NCBI GenBank assembly: GCA_002778195.1
Contig: PCDI01000004.1
Span: forward strand, 2,312,418 to 2,376,417
From: Raffaelea ambrosiae
Lineage: Eukaryota; Ascomycota; Sordariomycetes; Ophiostomatales; Ophiostomataceae
DNA length: 64,000 nt
Direction: 5' to 3'
Positions 33,738 through 45,126 of the stretch are shown here, piece by piece. The notes below the pieces were generated by a model. That model made no database searches and was not told the origin of the DNA. It saw nothing but the letters and a program-made list of their open reading frames with translations. Position numbers and translations under genes: made by a program. The stretch's first letter is position 1. Every line of letters starts with the position of its first letter.

Positions 33738-35870
33738 CACTGCCCCGGATGCTCCTGTCCTCCTCTTCCTCGCGCCGCAGCTCATGGTCAACATCTGTGT
33801 CGTCGTCTCCAATGCCAGACCCCATCAGATCGTCGTCCATGTCCTTCTCGTCCTCAGTCAAGCCGGAGTCTGTATGTTCGCAATCGCTGCAGTGAGGAGC
33901 ATCGCCAAGCCGGTTGGCCATGTTCTTCGTCCGCTTTCTGCGGAGATGGGTGCCGGGTGTGCCTTTCCCGGCGCTATTTCCGTTGGTGTTGGCATTCCCG
34001 TCGCCGGCGGCACTGCCATTTCCGGCTCCGGAGCGGCTAGGCTTGCTTGGCACATCCTCCGTACCATGAACCGAGTTCCCCGTCCGGTAGAAGCTGGGCT
34101 CCTCGGCAGCCGCGCTACCAGGCGATGCATGGTTTTTGTGGTGGTGCTGGTGCTGGTGCTTGTGGCGGTCGCCCTCATCACCGTTGTTGGCGGCCGTGTT
34201 CAGCTTGAGCCGGGCCATGCGCTGTCGCACACGGTCGTCCTCTGATGAGTCCGCATCACTAGTATGGCCGCTGTACGTACCGCCAAAGTCGCGGCCCACA
34301 TGCAGAAAGTTGCCCTTGGGCCCCGGTGGCGACTGTATCTGTGTGCGCAGGCGATCTTCCGGTGTGATGAACGACGGTGTGGCATCCGGCGACGAGACGA
34401 TCTCCTGCAGCGAGAGCGCGACGTCGACACGGGGCCGCGATGTCGCCCCTTCCTCGGCATGAGCGCCGCTCTTGGCGCCCCTGGAGGCGGCTCCCTTGGC
34501 CACTGTGCCAATCTGCTGTCCACTCTGCGACGAGTTCACCGACGCGGGCGACGAGGCACGGTGGTCGTCGTCAATCTCGTCTCCACCGTCGTCGTCGTCG
34601 TCGTCACTGTAACCCACAGACTGGAAGCGGCGAGAAGCCGTCGACCGCCGCGACAGTGACTGGGGAGCAGGGTGTCCGATATTGGTGCTGCTGCCGTGGT
34701 TGCTGTGGCTGCCATGGCTGTGGCTGCCATGGCCGTGTGCCGGCGAGGATGGAGTCTTGGTGCCGTTAGCACTGCTGCTGTCGCTGTAGAAGGCGGTCCC
34801 GTCGTGCTTGAGGAGGTCAGCAAAACCAGAGCGGATCTTGAAGTTCTTGTCGTGGTCGCAGCCATTGGGACAGCCACCCCAGCGCCTTTGCGGCACGATG
34901 GAAACGGTGGAGGGCGACGCGATGAGCGAGGCTGTCTTTTCGAGTTTGGCCGAGTCTTTGTCCTTTGGTGTCGAGTTGTTTTCCTGCTCTTTCTGTTTCA
35001 TGAGAGCGGCACGTTCACGACGCAGTTCCGACCACGTGCGCAGCTTGTTCTCCAGCTGGTACTTGCCGCTGTCCTCCTGCTTGCGCATGATGAGGAACTC
35101 GCAGTGGTTGATGTTGCGCAGATCCTCAAAGTATTCGACGCTGAAGTGATACCACTTCATGAGGAAGACGCGCGACATGAGGCCATGTGTAACTGGCTGG
35201 GTGTTAGTGGTTTCTGTTTTTCCAACTGATTCTTTGTCTGATCTTTTTTTTTTTTTTTTTCCCTCCCTTCTTCAACTCACCCAAGACACAAACACTGGGA
35301 AAGTCGTCTTCGCCAAACTGGCGCCAGAGACTCTCGTTGAATCCCGAGACGCGGTCGTAGGCGTCGGCGGCACTTTCGCCGTTGGGGATGCGGTAGAAGA
35401 AATGGCCGTAATCGGCACGCTCCTGCCACATGCGCTCCATCTCGGCGCTGCATGGCTGAAAGTTGCCAAAGTCCTGCTCACGCAGGCGCGGCTCCTCGTA
35501 GACCTTAATGTTGTTGCGTTTAAACGGCGACGGCTCCGGGTCATCTGAGGTCAGCGTCTGCAGAATGCCCTCGGTGGTCTCGCGCGTGCGACGGTAGGGC
35601 GACGTGAAGAACTGCAGGGTGTCATCGGCACGCAACATGTCCCGCATGCGGCGGCCGGCTTCATAGGCCTGCTGCCATCCATCAGTGGTCAGCTTGACCC
35701 GATGGTCAGGGACCGTCTGGTGGATTTCGCGATTTTCTGTGAGAGGACGTTAGAGATTAGACCGGGGGAGATTTCTGCGAGGTAGATCCAAGTCAGAGCA
35801 AGGCATGCTACGTACTATTGCCCTCAGACTGGGCATGTCTGACAATGATAATGAGCCTCGGCTTTGCCAT
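33730..35870 (-). CDS. Histidine-phosphatase (phosphoglycerate-mutase-like) protein, yeast Det1-like
   Basis: Exons 35870-35816, 35736-35281 and 35192-33730 (introns 79 and 88 nt) encode 657 residues. The catalytic core is clear: IIIVRHAQSEGN with the RH pair (Arg11-His12) that forms the phosphohistidine, then KNREIHQTVPDHRVKLT, QFFTSPYRRTRET, REQDFGNFQP, YRIPNGESAADAYDR and the second His in CVLVTHGLMSRV (His173). Both introns fall inside these motifs, and splicing restores them. The core ends near residue 230. The remaining roughly 430 residues are Ser/His/Asp/Gly-rich and disordered, far longer than in the yeast protein. Yeast Det1 is an acid phosphatase linked to sterol trafficking; the substrate here is unknown. 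Confidence 0.9.
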
Positions 35871-37468
35871 GGTCAGTGTGCGCTAGACGAGATGATGTTT
35901 CGAGGAGGTGGGGGCGAAGGACAGAGAGAGTGTGGCGGAGAGTGGGAGAGACAGCGTGGGAGACACAGAAAGGAGTCGGAAAGGGGAGCACAGAGGGTGA
36001 GAGAGAGAGAGAGAGAGACAGAAAAGAAACACAAGAGAACACAAATGAAAAAAAGAGGACAAAAGAGAAACACAGAGACACGGAAGATGGCGACGGAGGG
36101 GAAGATGACGTTTTGGGGGAGATACAGAGATGAGTTAGGAATCGGAAATGGAAAACGAAGGGGCAAAAATGCTGGTCTGTGAAGACAGTCCAAGAGAGCA
36201 AGCGCAAAGCCTCGCCTCGCTCGACTGCAGGTGGCAAATGTGACGGTGAAGGCAGGGAGAATTGGAGACGGCTCGTAGATGAGTGGCTCGTAGATGAGTG
36301 TCTCAAGTGCTTATAAAGAAAGTCTCCCACGATGGACTCTCTGATGGGCTCTCAGATGGGCTCTCGCAAAAGAATGGCAGACTGGGAAACGGTGCTGTTT
36401 TGTACCCCTTTCTTGGACCTGGACCCGGTCTTGACGGTCGGCACCGGCATTGAGCGAATCGAGAGGTCTGCGAAGCAATCTAGTCACCGGGGCCAGGATC
36501 AGGAGCAGCAGAGGAGCGACACGGTGGAATGGTCTAACGCAGCTACCCGCCCAAAAACTGTCGATTGTGCTGCTCGCTTGTCGTTCGGCCTGCAGATAAT
36601 TACGGGGTAGGCGAGGAGGGGTGGACGAGGGATGGCGCCGCAAACAAGGAAGTAAACAGGAACAGGGAGAAAGGGCGACCAGGAGGGTGCCTATTCTTTT
36701 TGTTGTTTGCTTGTTTGTGGGTGGTTGTTGGTCGTCCTTGCTGCCGTGGGCGGCTGTGTGCCTCTGGTCCGAAGATGGAGGTGGTGGTGGTGGTGGTGGT
36801 GGTGGTGGTGACGGGGGGGGAATGCAGGCGAAAGCGCACAAGTTTGAAGAAAAATGAGTCCAACCAGACAGCTATGTCCTCCGCAGCAATTAACTAACTT
36901 GCTTTGTACGAAGTAACTAGTACGGACATGCAGCTTGTCAGGGCGGGACAGAAAAGAAACCACAAGCCAGCCAGCCAACCGAATCCTTGCAGCGGCCCAC
37001 CGCAGTCCAGTCATGGTTGGGCTGGCAGCTGCACTGACGCACTTCGGCGGCAAGGAAACGGGGAAAAGTCTGGGTCTGGAGGGCCCAGAGAGGGGCACCC
37101 AAAACATTGTACGGTTAGTATTGTGCCAGACTCGGGGCATAGCCGCCGGGGACCTGACGATAGCTGCATGTCCATGGCCAGAGATTGTATCACGTGATAT
37201 GACTTCTCGATCGTTATCGTTATCGGACTCACCTTTTTTTTTTCCTTTGATTTTTAGTTGCTGCGTGTACCTGTAGAAGGCTCTCCCGCCTGTGATCTGC
37301 CTGCCAGGCACATCAACGACGATCCCCGACAGGCGCGCGCTTCGCCTCGCACCACCCATCAGCCCATACAGCAAGCTGTACAACCAGAACTGCAAACATC
37401 TATTAAAAGAACAAACGCAGGAAAACAAGAAAAATCAGGACAATCAGGATCACCACAACACCCCCACA
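35871..37468. promoter_or_regulatory. Divergent intergenic region with GA and GGT microsatellites
   Basis: It separates the phosphatase gene (-) from the DUF1168 gene (+) and so holds both promoters. A GA run (35999-36018) lies in a purine-rich block and a GTG run covers 36781-36810. An AACTAGTAC-rich word at 36892-36923 resembles one near position 400. No gene is recognised. Confidence 0.5.
36781..36810. repeat. GTG trinucleotide microsatellite
   Basis: Ten uninterrupted GTG units in non-coding DNA, followed shortly by a G run. Confidence 0.95.
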
Positions 37469-38152
37469 ATGTCCGCTCCTGCCTCTCCTGCATCTGTCCC
37501 AACCTCGGCCGACCACCGCTCCAAGCGGCCCGTCAAGAAACGCGCCCTCACCCCTGTCTCGGCCCAGGCTGCCACCGTCGACGCCCTCTTTGCCAAGCCC
37601 GACCAGGAAATCCGCATCCCCCCTCCGGCCGGCTCGACAACAGCGTCGGCGCGCCGCAACGGCACCGGCGCGCCGCCCGAGATCATCTCCAACGTCCAAG
37701 GCTCCAGCTCGGGTGCCGGCAGCGGCGAGTTCCACGTGTACAAGGCGAGCCGGCGGCGCGAATACGCCCGTCTGCGAGCGCTCGATGAGGAGGCCCAGCG
37801 CGACCGAGACGTAGTCGAGTTTGAGGAGTCCAAGCGAGAACGAGAGACCAAGGACGAAGAAAAGACACGGCGCAATCGCGAGAAGCGCGAAAAGGCAAGG
37901 GCGCGCAAGGCCAAGTCCCGGGCGGCCGGGGGCCCAGGCCCTTCCAGTCTAAGTACGGCCCACGTACCACCTCCTTCGGCCAATGCGGGCGGCGACGCCA
38001 GCGACAGCAAGCACAGCAACCAAATCGCAGACGTGCCACGCAGCACAGCCGGCAATGGAGCAGCAGCAGCAAACGGAAAGGCGGCCGCAACATCGGTGCC
38101 TGCAACCTTTGAAGACGTACCGGGACTCCTGATCCAGGACGATGACGACTGA
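37469..38152 (+). CDS. DUF1168 / PRKRIP1-like protein
   Basis: A single exon of 227 residues starts at ATG 37469 (MSAPASPASVP). A Ser/Ala-rich N-terminus leads to the family core: KKRALTPVSAQ, DALFAKPDQEIRIP, PPEIISNVQGSSSGAGSGEF and HVYKASRRREYARLRALDEE (about 100-120). A long, highly charged Arg/Lys/Glu helix follows (about 120-155). The C-terminus ends in FEDVPGLLIQDDDD. The human relative PRKRIP1 is a spliceosome-associated protein that spans the catalytic spliceosome with a long helix; a nuclear role in splicing is inferred from that. Length is close to the family norm. It converges with CCT3. Confidence 0.85.
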   Translation: MSAPASPASVPTSADHRSKRPVKKRALTPVSAQAATVDALFAKPDQEIRIPPPAGSTTASARRNGTGAPPEIISNVQGSSSGAGSGEFHVYKASRRREYARLRALDEEAQRDRDVVEFEESKRERETKDEEKTRRNREKREKARARKAKSRAAGGPGPSSLSTAHVPPPSANAGGDASDSKHSNQIADVPRSTAGNGAAAANGKAAATSVPATFEDVPGLLIQDDDD

Positions 38153-38601
38153 GACGATACAGCCCAGACAGGGGACTCGAAAGTCCTCATGCATCCTTCA
38201 GCATTTATATTCGAAAACAAAATCGACAGGAAATACCCGGGCTTTTCTTTCCCATGCATTATCTTACTGATGGATGGTCTTCAACGAGATCTTGTTATGC
38301 TATTCGAGAAGATATGGCAGGAAGACTGCAGCAGTTGGGTCGGGTCGGTCCCCTTCGCTGCCTACTTTGATCTATGGGTTACGAACCCTACCAAAAAAAA
38401 TAGAAAAAAAAATCTGACGGGGAAAAAGGGTATGCTCTAGACACCGTGGTACTGCATCCGTACAGTCCATATATCGCTTTTGTTTGCTTTTGTTACATGA
38501 ACCCTCTTTTTGTTTTTTTTCCAACCCTCACTCCGTTATCAGGAAAAACACCCGCTCTATTGGCATTGAAACTGACTTGGTAAAGATGTCTCTCATCATC
38601 A
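38153..38601. other. 3' intergenic region between convergent genes
   Basis: A 449-bp stretch holding the 3' ends of the DUF1168 gene (+) and CCT3 (-). A-rich runs occur near 38393-38412. No gene is seen. Confidence 0.5.
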
Positions 38602-40737
38602 TCAATCGTCACCAGCACCCCCCGTGCCAATTCCAGGCTGGGCCTTCTTAGCACTGCAAATGTCGTCCACTCTCAGCAAAAGACAGGCCGCCTGCGAGGG
38701 ACAGTTAGTTTCTGGGTGTATTTTTATGTGTTTCAAGAGATGTACGAGTAATATAGATAACGGGAAATGGAAACGAAGAAATCAAAGGAGAGGAGTGAAG
38801 GATCTTCTTGGAATACGTACCTCGATCGCCGTCTTGATGCTCTGGACCTTGATCGCCTCAGGTTCCCAGACGCCGTAGTCCTTCATGTCCACGGGCATGC
38901 CAGTGTCACCGTTGATGCCCCACGAGTGCTTGCCCTCGGCATGCTTGGCCCGCAGGTCCGTCAGCACCCGAACGGGGCTCTGGCCGGCGTTCTGAACCAG
39001 CGTGCGCGGGATCACCTCGAGCGCGTCTGCCACGGCCTTGTATGGCCACTGCTGGACACCTTCAATGCTCTTGGCCAGCTGGCCCAGCCTCACAGACACT
39101 GCCATCTCCGTCGCGCCGCCGCCGGGCGACAGACGTGGGTGGAACATGACGTTGCGCGCCACGCCCATGGCGTCTTGCAGATTCCGCTCAATCTCGTTCA
39201 GAATGTCCTTGGACGGGCCGCGCAGCAGGATCGTGCAGGCCTTCGGGGTCGTGCACTTGGTCAAAAAGGTAAAGTATTCGTCGCCAATCTTCTCAATCTC
39301 AAAGAGGCCGCACTTGGTGCCGATGTCGCTCTCCTGGAGATCCTCAACCCGGTTCACAATCGTGGCGCCAGTGGCACGCGCTATTCTGTTGTTGTCGGTC
39401 TTGCGAACACGGCGGAGCGCTGTAACATTGGCCTTCATCAGGTAGTGCTGTGCGAGGTCTGGCAAGGAACAGATAGTTAGCTCAGTGTGCTTCCTTGACA
39501 GTCGATTGAAAAAAAAAATGGGGGAGGGGGAGAGAGGAACAGCCCTCTACATACCCGACACGCCCTTCTCAGTGATCACCAGGTCGGGGTTAAAGGCGAG
39601 GATTGACTCGCACATGGCCTTGACCTGCTCCTCCTCGATCTGGAGTATCCGATTCCAGTCCTCCTCCTTGGTGATTTCGATGTTGGTCTGCGACTCGCCC
39701 TTCTTGTATTCCAGTGGGCAGTCCAGCAGCACGATGCGCGGGTTCTCGATCTTCCGCCGCATCTTCGGGTGTGTGATGTCCTTGTTCAGCATCACACCAT
39801 CCAGCACGCGGCTGTCCTCAATTTCGCCGCCGGGCACTTTCTCCACGCGAGCATAGCGCTTGACATCCACCTCTTTCTTGCCGTTGCCAATGTCCCAGGT
39901 GACCGTACGGACAGCGGTGAGAGCCAGGTCACACATGAGTTTGGACCATCGTGAGACAAATTTCGTGCCGATCGACGAGTTGATCAACCCGTACATCGCC
40001 TTGTCATCGTCAATATCGATCGGGAGGGAGATATCGTCGATGATTTCGAGCGCATCTTTCAGCGCACGCTTGAACGCCGCAATGATCGCTACCGGGTGGA
40101 TGTTGCGCTCCAGTTGAGGAAGAGCCTGCGCCAGGATTTCGCCAGCTAAGAAGACAGTTAGTCTTTCCTTGCTCAAACCGACTCTGTCCAGCCAGCCATG
40201 CCCAAAGAGACGATAGCTTCTGTGGCGTCTCTAAGATCATCGTCTGCGGTCCCTTATCCTTGTAGCCCCCTACTCTTTCCTGGCAGCTCGGACTTACCCA
40301 AAATGATGACCGTTGTCGTCCCGTCCCCGACTTCCTCGTCTTGCGTCCGGCTGAGCTCGATCATACTCTTTGCCGCAGGGTGAGAGACCTCGATCTCTCG
40401 CAGGATGGCGTGGCCATCGTTCGTCAAAACGATGCCACCCATCGGGTCCAGCAGCATCTTCAGCATTGCTTTCGGTCCAAGACAGGACCGAATCACATCA
40501 GCCACGCTGTATGTTTATTAGCTATCAAGACAGTGGCATATCTAACCGACATTCACGTCCTGTTTGGAAACCACGTACGTCTTCGCTGCAGCGATGTTGG
40601 ACAGCTGGGCTTTCCGCCCAGTCTGCCTCTCATTGTTGTTGGTGTCTTGGAGGACAATAGTCAGTCAAAGTGATCTCCCCAACCGTCACAAAATGCATGG
40701 AAGAAAACGTACTCAACACCACGACGGGGGCCTGCAT
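38602..40737 (-). CDS. Chaperonin CCT (TRiC) gamma subunit
   Basis: Six exons, 40737-40713, 40645-40579, 40506-40298, 40145-39555, 39458-38821 and 38691-38602, encode 539 residues, exactly the usual length. CCT folds actin, tubulin and other proteins with ATP in the cytosol. Signs are the start MQAPVVVL-NTNNNERQTGRKAQ, RSCLGPKAMLKMLLDPMGGI, the phosphate loop GDGTTT (91-96), PGGGATEM, WGINGDTG and the typical gamma-subunit C-terminus LLLRVDD...AGDD. The first exon is only 25 nt and the last only 90 nt; both are needed for a full protein. Introns are 67, 72, 152, 96 and 129 nt. Intron 1 ends in CCAAG. The gene lies beside the F-box remnant, with divergent orientation. Confidence 0.96.
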
Positions 40738-41792
40738 GGTGAGAAAAGGTAATGCCAACTCGGTTGACTGGAGGTTGCAAAGATTGGGAAAAGCAAAGAG
40801 GTCCCTGACAGAGCTTTCAGTAGACAAATCTTGCGGATTAAGGGTATCTCCGGTTCGCAGCCTAATCAAGGCACCCCTCATTTGTTGGTCATGTGATTTG
40901 ACTAACAAGAAAAACGTTGCGATAGGAGCGGATTCCTCATAAGAAGAATGTCTCTGATACGAGAAAAACATGCACGGCCGGAGATTTTCAAATTGTTAGG
41001 TTATACATCAAATAGGAGAGAGACTGGGACCGAGAAATAAATGCGAGAGAAAATAAATAAATGAGTTGAAGAAGTGATATAACAGAAATCGAAACTGAAC
41101 TAGAAATTTGAAATAGAAACTGAAACTGAAACTAAAAACCGATGAGGCACAACTAAGAAGGAAGCAGAACGCAAAAACAACAACAACCAAACCTTGGACA
41201 AGGAGTTAAAGGAGACCAAAAAGAAAATTCAGGCCTAAAGAAAGCGGGAGAGATAATTTATGAGAAGAAGACAGGGATAGAATTCGGAAGAGAAAGAGAA
41301 AGAAAATTCGTTAATCGTGTTAGTGGTCTTTGATTCGCACGAGGGTTGACGGTAATTACGCAAGGCTCCCTCTCCTATGCATCATGGTTCGACCCTAGTC
41401 AGACTTGAGAGGAAGTTACGTCCGAGCAAGGATAGAGCCCTGCGAGACTTGCCTCGGGCGGTTCCAATAGTGTGTCTCAAACTTTATCTTATAGTTATAA
41501 GAATGTTATTTCTTTTCTCTTGTCTTTTATTTTCGTCCTCTTTTCTTGTCTTTCGCCAATAAGAAAAGAACACTACCAAACTGGGTCGCACCGCAGATTT
41601 GCCTCTTCTTTCAACCTTTTGCCTCCTTTCCTGTCCATCACCAAGAAGTAGAAGAAAAAGAAACCCCACTACCAATTTGGTTCGCACCATAGACATCATC
41701 GCCGAGAAGTGATATTTGGTGCCAGAATGGCAAAGAGACAAGCTGGTCATTTCCCACGCAGGAGACACCTTCGCAGCTCCTAGAAAACATAA
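40738..41792. other. AT-rich intergenic island
   Basis: Upstream of CCT3 the DNA becomes A-rich (about 40985-41300, with repeated GAAACTGAAACT words). At 41571-41592 and 41667-41688 a 22-bp word recurs with three mismatches inside a longer, looser duplication. The word TTTGGTGCCAGAATGG (41715-41730) resembles a retroelement primer-binding site only superficially. No intact gene is present. Confidence 0.45.
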
Positions 41793-43200
41793 GCTTTCCA
41801 GCCCTGGCCATCGTTACCGGGGGATATACGCCACTTGATTCTCGAAAAGATGGCACGCAACAGGCATCCCGGTTGGACTGCGTACGCCTCTGTTTCCAAA
41901 GAATGGCGGGATTTTATCGAAGAAGAACTCTTCTACCGAATGAATTTGTGTGTTTCGCACAAGTCCGACCTGGATGGAATGAGGCATATGCCAGTCCGCC
42001 AAAGAAAGCTTGTTCGGTCCATCTGCCTAAACATGGAGGTTCGATCCAACTGCCCATATCGACGCGCCCAGGTTGACCAGAGCGGAGTTCAAGCGACAGG
42101 GTGCCTGAAGCAGTTATTCACAATTTCCAGCACCTGGCCAGCCAGAGGCAGTTTGATATTGGAATTGGACGCTCATTCGTCTAACGGCTGGGAACAGCAT
42201 CTCAGAGGCAAGCGCTGCATTGATATGCCTAAAGGCGCCAAACACAAGATCGGTCGGTTGGAAGACAGTTCGCCGCGCGCAAGGCTGTTTCAAACCCTTA
42301 AAAATCTGCGCGCTGTTCCAGTAATTACAGAGATTATGATGTAGCGGCAGCTTCGGCGCCATATGAGACCTGATCAACTTCAGACGCTATGGGCGGCTCT
42401 TCCTCGTCTCGAGAGCATCATCTACGAGCCTGGGTCTACTGCCAAACTAGGCTGCAAAGACGCCAGCAATACAGGTAAGTTGCCGCACAAGCCTTTTTGG
42501 TTGGTTTGCTTTAAGGCTAATACTCTGATAGATCTTACTGCTGTGACTAAGAGAGGCCTCTCACCGCACCTCCGCAGACTCTCTCTCTATGGATCTACTG
42601 ACCGCTGCATCGCCAAAGAACTTCGCCGGAACATGTCATTGGAACCTCAAACAGCAAAACCAAGACGCAAGCTGGTAGAGCCTTTGGTCAACAACAGTCG
42701 TTCCTTCGAACACTTTTCGGCCTCATTCACCATTGATGCTCTAGATTTTCTTTCTTTCTGCAAACCGTCTTACACCTGGCCTCGGCGGCAATCATTAGCC
42801 CTTACATCAACCATCTCAAGGCAGACAACGCCTACGGAGAGTGTGTACGCCCTACTACACTATGCTAGTTTGGTTGCGCTCAGCATGCCGCAGCTGAACA
42901 GACTGGTGATTTGGAACGGCAATCGAGAGAACGCATGAGCAGTTATCTACCAAAAAAAAAAAGAAAGCCCGTGGTACAGCTTCGCTGTTGTGGCACGGGA
43001 CATGGGGACTATGTCTCGACGATCCAGGATTGGCCGTTGAGTGGGAGAAAGCCGTCTCTAACCTCTACATTGTATCTCGAATCGAACTAGTGGATGCCAC
43101 TATTAGGTCTCGCGACGATGCTGTGTGCCATTTGAATCTGCCAGATGGGGTCATCCATCCAGGATCTTCGCAGCGGATACGCAAAATGCGAGCTGTCTAA
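41793..43200 (+). pseudogene. Decayed F-box-family gene
   Basis: The conceptual translation opens with an F-box-like SLPGDIRHLILEKM, then AYASVSKEWRDFIEEELFYRMNL (F-box helices), QTLWAALPRLESIIYEP, LSPHLRRLSLY, QLNRLVIWNGNRENA, WHGTWGLCLDDP and a closing HLNLPDGVIHP block. These are marks of an expanded family of Pezizomycotina F-box proteins. It is broken in several ways. There is an in-frame TAA at 41790-41792 and no ATG before the F-box (first Met at 41850). A TAG at 42342-42344 and a TGA at 42936-42938 interrupt the frame, and a +1 shift occurs after the A run near 42951-42964. An apparently spliceable ancestral intron remains at 42475-42531. Active F-box proteins recruit targets to SCF ubiquitin ligases; this copy is probably not functional. 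Sequencing error could explain the poly-A shift but hardly all lesions. Confidence 0.75.
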
Positions 43201-45126
43201 TCAACGCCTTTCTTCTCTGGACCAAAATAATCAGTCAGCTTTTGTTTCTCGGACAATAGCAGTATTGGAATTTAGTGGAACTAGTTATTACAAGAAAAAA
43301 AGAAACCATGTTGTCTATACGTTGTTTATGCTGCCCTTTCTCGTGATTAACTCCCAGAAACTGTATGCTTTGCCCAGACATGATCCTCTGTATAGGCTAG
43401 AAATTAATGTGCTTCGTATTTTAGAAGTACCCGAGCGATTCACAGCAACTTTCACAATTTATCAATTATTCATGGTGCTTGTTTGCTTTTCTGCATGTTT
43501 CGTCGTGCTGTTTCATTTTTGCTTCTCTATCGAACAGAGTAGAACAGCGCCCGAATCATAATATCTGTGCACAGTTACTGCTGATCAAGTTTACCTTTAA
43601 CTTCTTGTACATAGTATGTCCGGGCTTATGTTTACCTTCCCCTTTTTCATGGTATGGATGGACAATGCTTTGATGCCTGATGGAACGGGCCAGGACTAGA
43701 CTAGCTGGGAGTCTGCCTCGTGGCAAATTGCACGCGCCAGCACAGCCTCATTTTTGTTTTTTTCGACCCTAGGCGGTGACCATCCAGGAACGACGATTCG
43801 TGCAAAATGCCAAAGAGCAGTTTTCACCCCTCTTGCCACGCCTGCGCCCGAGAAACTGCAGTCGGTCAGAAAAAAAAGCATGTTGTTGACTGCCTGGGTG
43901 GCGGGTTCCGGTATTTGCTCCTATTGGACAGCACAACTCTTACAGAGACGAAAGAGGACAACTTCCTCAAGGACGACTGTGCTCATACTTAGCCTGACTT
44001 CGTTCCCATTTCGTATTTCTTCCGCCGTCCCCCCTTCCTCTTCTATTTTCCTTCCCTCGTTTGCTTTTTATTGTTGTCTTTTTTTCTTCTTCAACATCCG
44101 AACAGTTCGTCATTGTCCACTCCATCTTACCAAATGACTCAACCTTGGATTTGCACAAGCACGCGGTACCTATCACTCAAAACGATAGGAATGTACGAAT
44201 CTGCAACACACTGAACGACGGCGAATAAGCCCTCGAGAAACGACAGGCCACAGGGGACATTGCTAAGTTCTGGCTGCTGGGCAGTCTGAACTGGTGAGTG
44301 GGTGAAAACCACGAACATGATAGAAGAGAGGATTTAATTTCTGCCTAGTACACACTTTTATACAATTTGTTCCGTTCAGACAATCCTCTTCGCTGCCTCA
44401 AGGCAGACACGCATAACCAGAGCAAGCTTCCGTAGGCCCACAACAACTGACGGCACCCGATCAGTCCAACTAAAGCAGCCAAATGTTGCGAAACCAAAGG
44501 CACGGAAGCACACATAAATAAACCCTGCCGCTTGCGGCTTGCATGCGCAGGAGTAAGGCCGGCCTTACTTTCCCCCACGAGCAGCCCAGGGGGGGGCCTC
44601 ATGACCTGCATACATGAACCCTTTCCATGACATCGGGACCAAAAGGGCCGGCCAAAAATCAAATAAAAATCGAAAGGGGAATCGATGAACAAAGCAAGGG
44701 AAAAAATAACACCAGGAAAACAAGAAGAAGAAAGCAACGAAAACTTGGAATGCCGGGGGGGAAATACATTGGGACAAGCAAGGAAAACAAAAACAGAAAC
44801 GAGGAGTGAGGAAGTGAAATCACAAGGAAGGAGCAGGCCAGTCTCACGAGACTGTGCGTATTAAAGGGGAGAGCAGAAAGTACAGGGTACAGGTTGGCAA
44901 GTGCAGCCGGACCGAATGAGGGGAGATAAACGTTTCTTCCTTCCTTGAGCATTACTTTGCTCCTTCTCATCTCTCGACGTTTCGAGAGAGTTGTCTCTCT
45001 TTTTTGCTTCTTTCTTTTGTTTTTGTTTCAGGGTGGGGATGCAGTTTTATTGTCCCTCCTCTCCGACCCATTCTGCCTTTCTCTCTTTCACTTGCGTCTA
45101 TGCTTGTCACGGCTCGACTTCCCGTC
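43201..45126. other. Intergenic region, AT-rich at left
   Basis: From 43200 to about 43700 the DNA is AT-rich and continues the island around the F-box remnant. Further right it is mixed, with T-rich and A-rich runs. It includes the 3' side of the zinc-finger gene. No gene is recognised. Confidence 0.5.

Noticed and set aside
41370..41420. Possible tRNA because of a GGTTCGACCCT B-box-like word
   Set aside because: The flanking bases do not form a T-arm stem or a 7-bp acceptor stem, and no A box is placed correctly.
41715..41730. LTR-retrotransposon primer-binding site
   Set aside because: The word is only loosely similar. No LTR pair with TG...CA ends and no reverse transcriptase or integrase frame lies nearby.
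42342..42344. Rescue of the F-box gene by an intron around the first stop
   Set aside because: No donor/acceptor pair with a workable length and frame surrounds the TAG.
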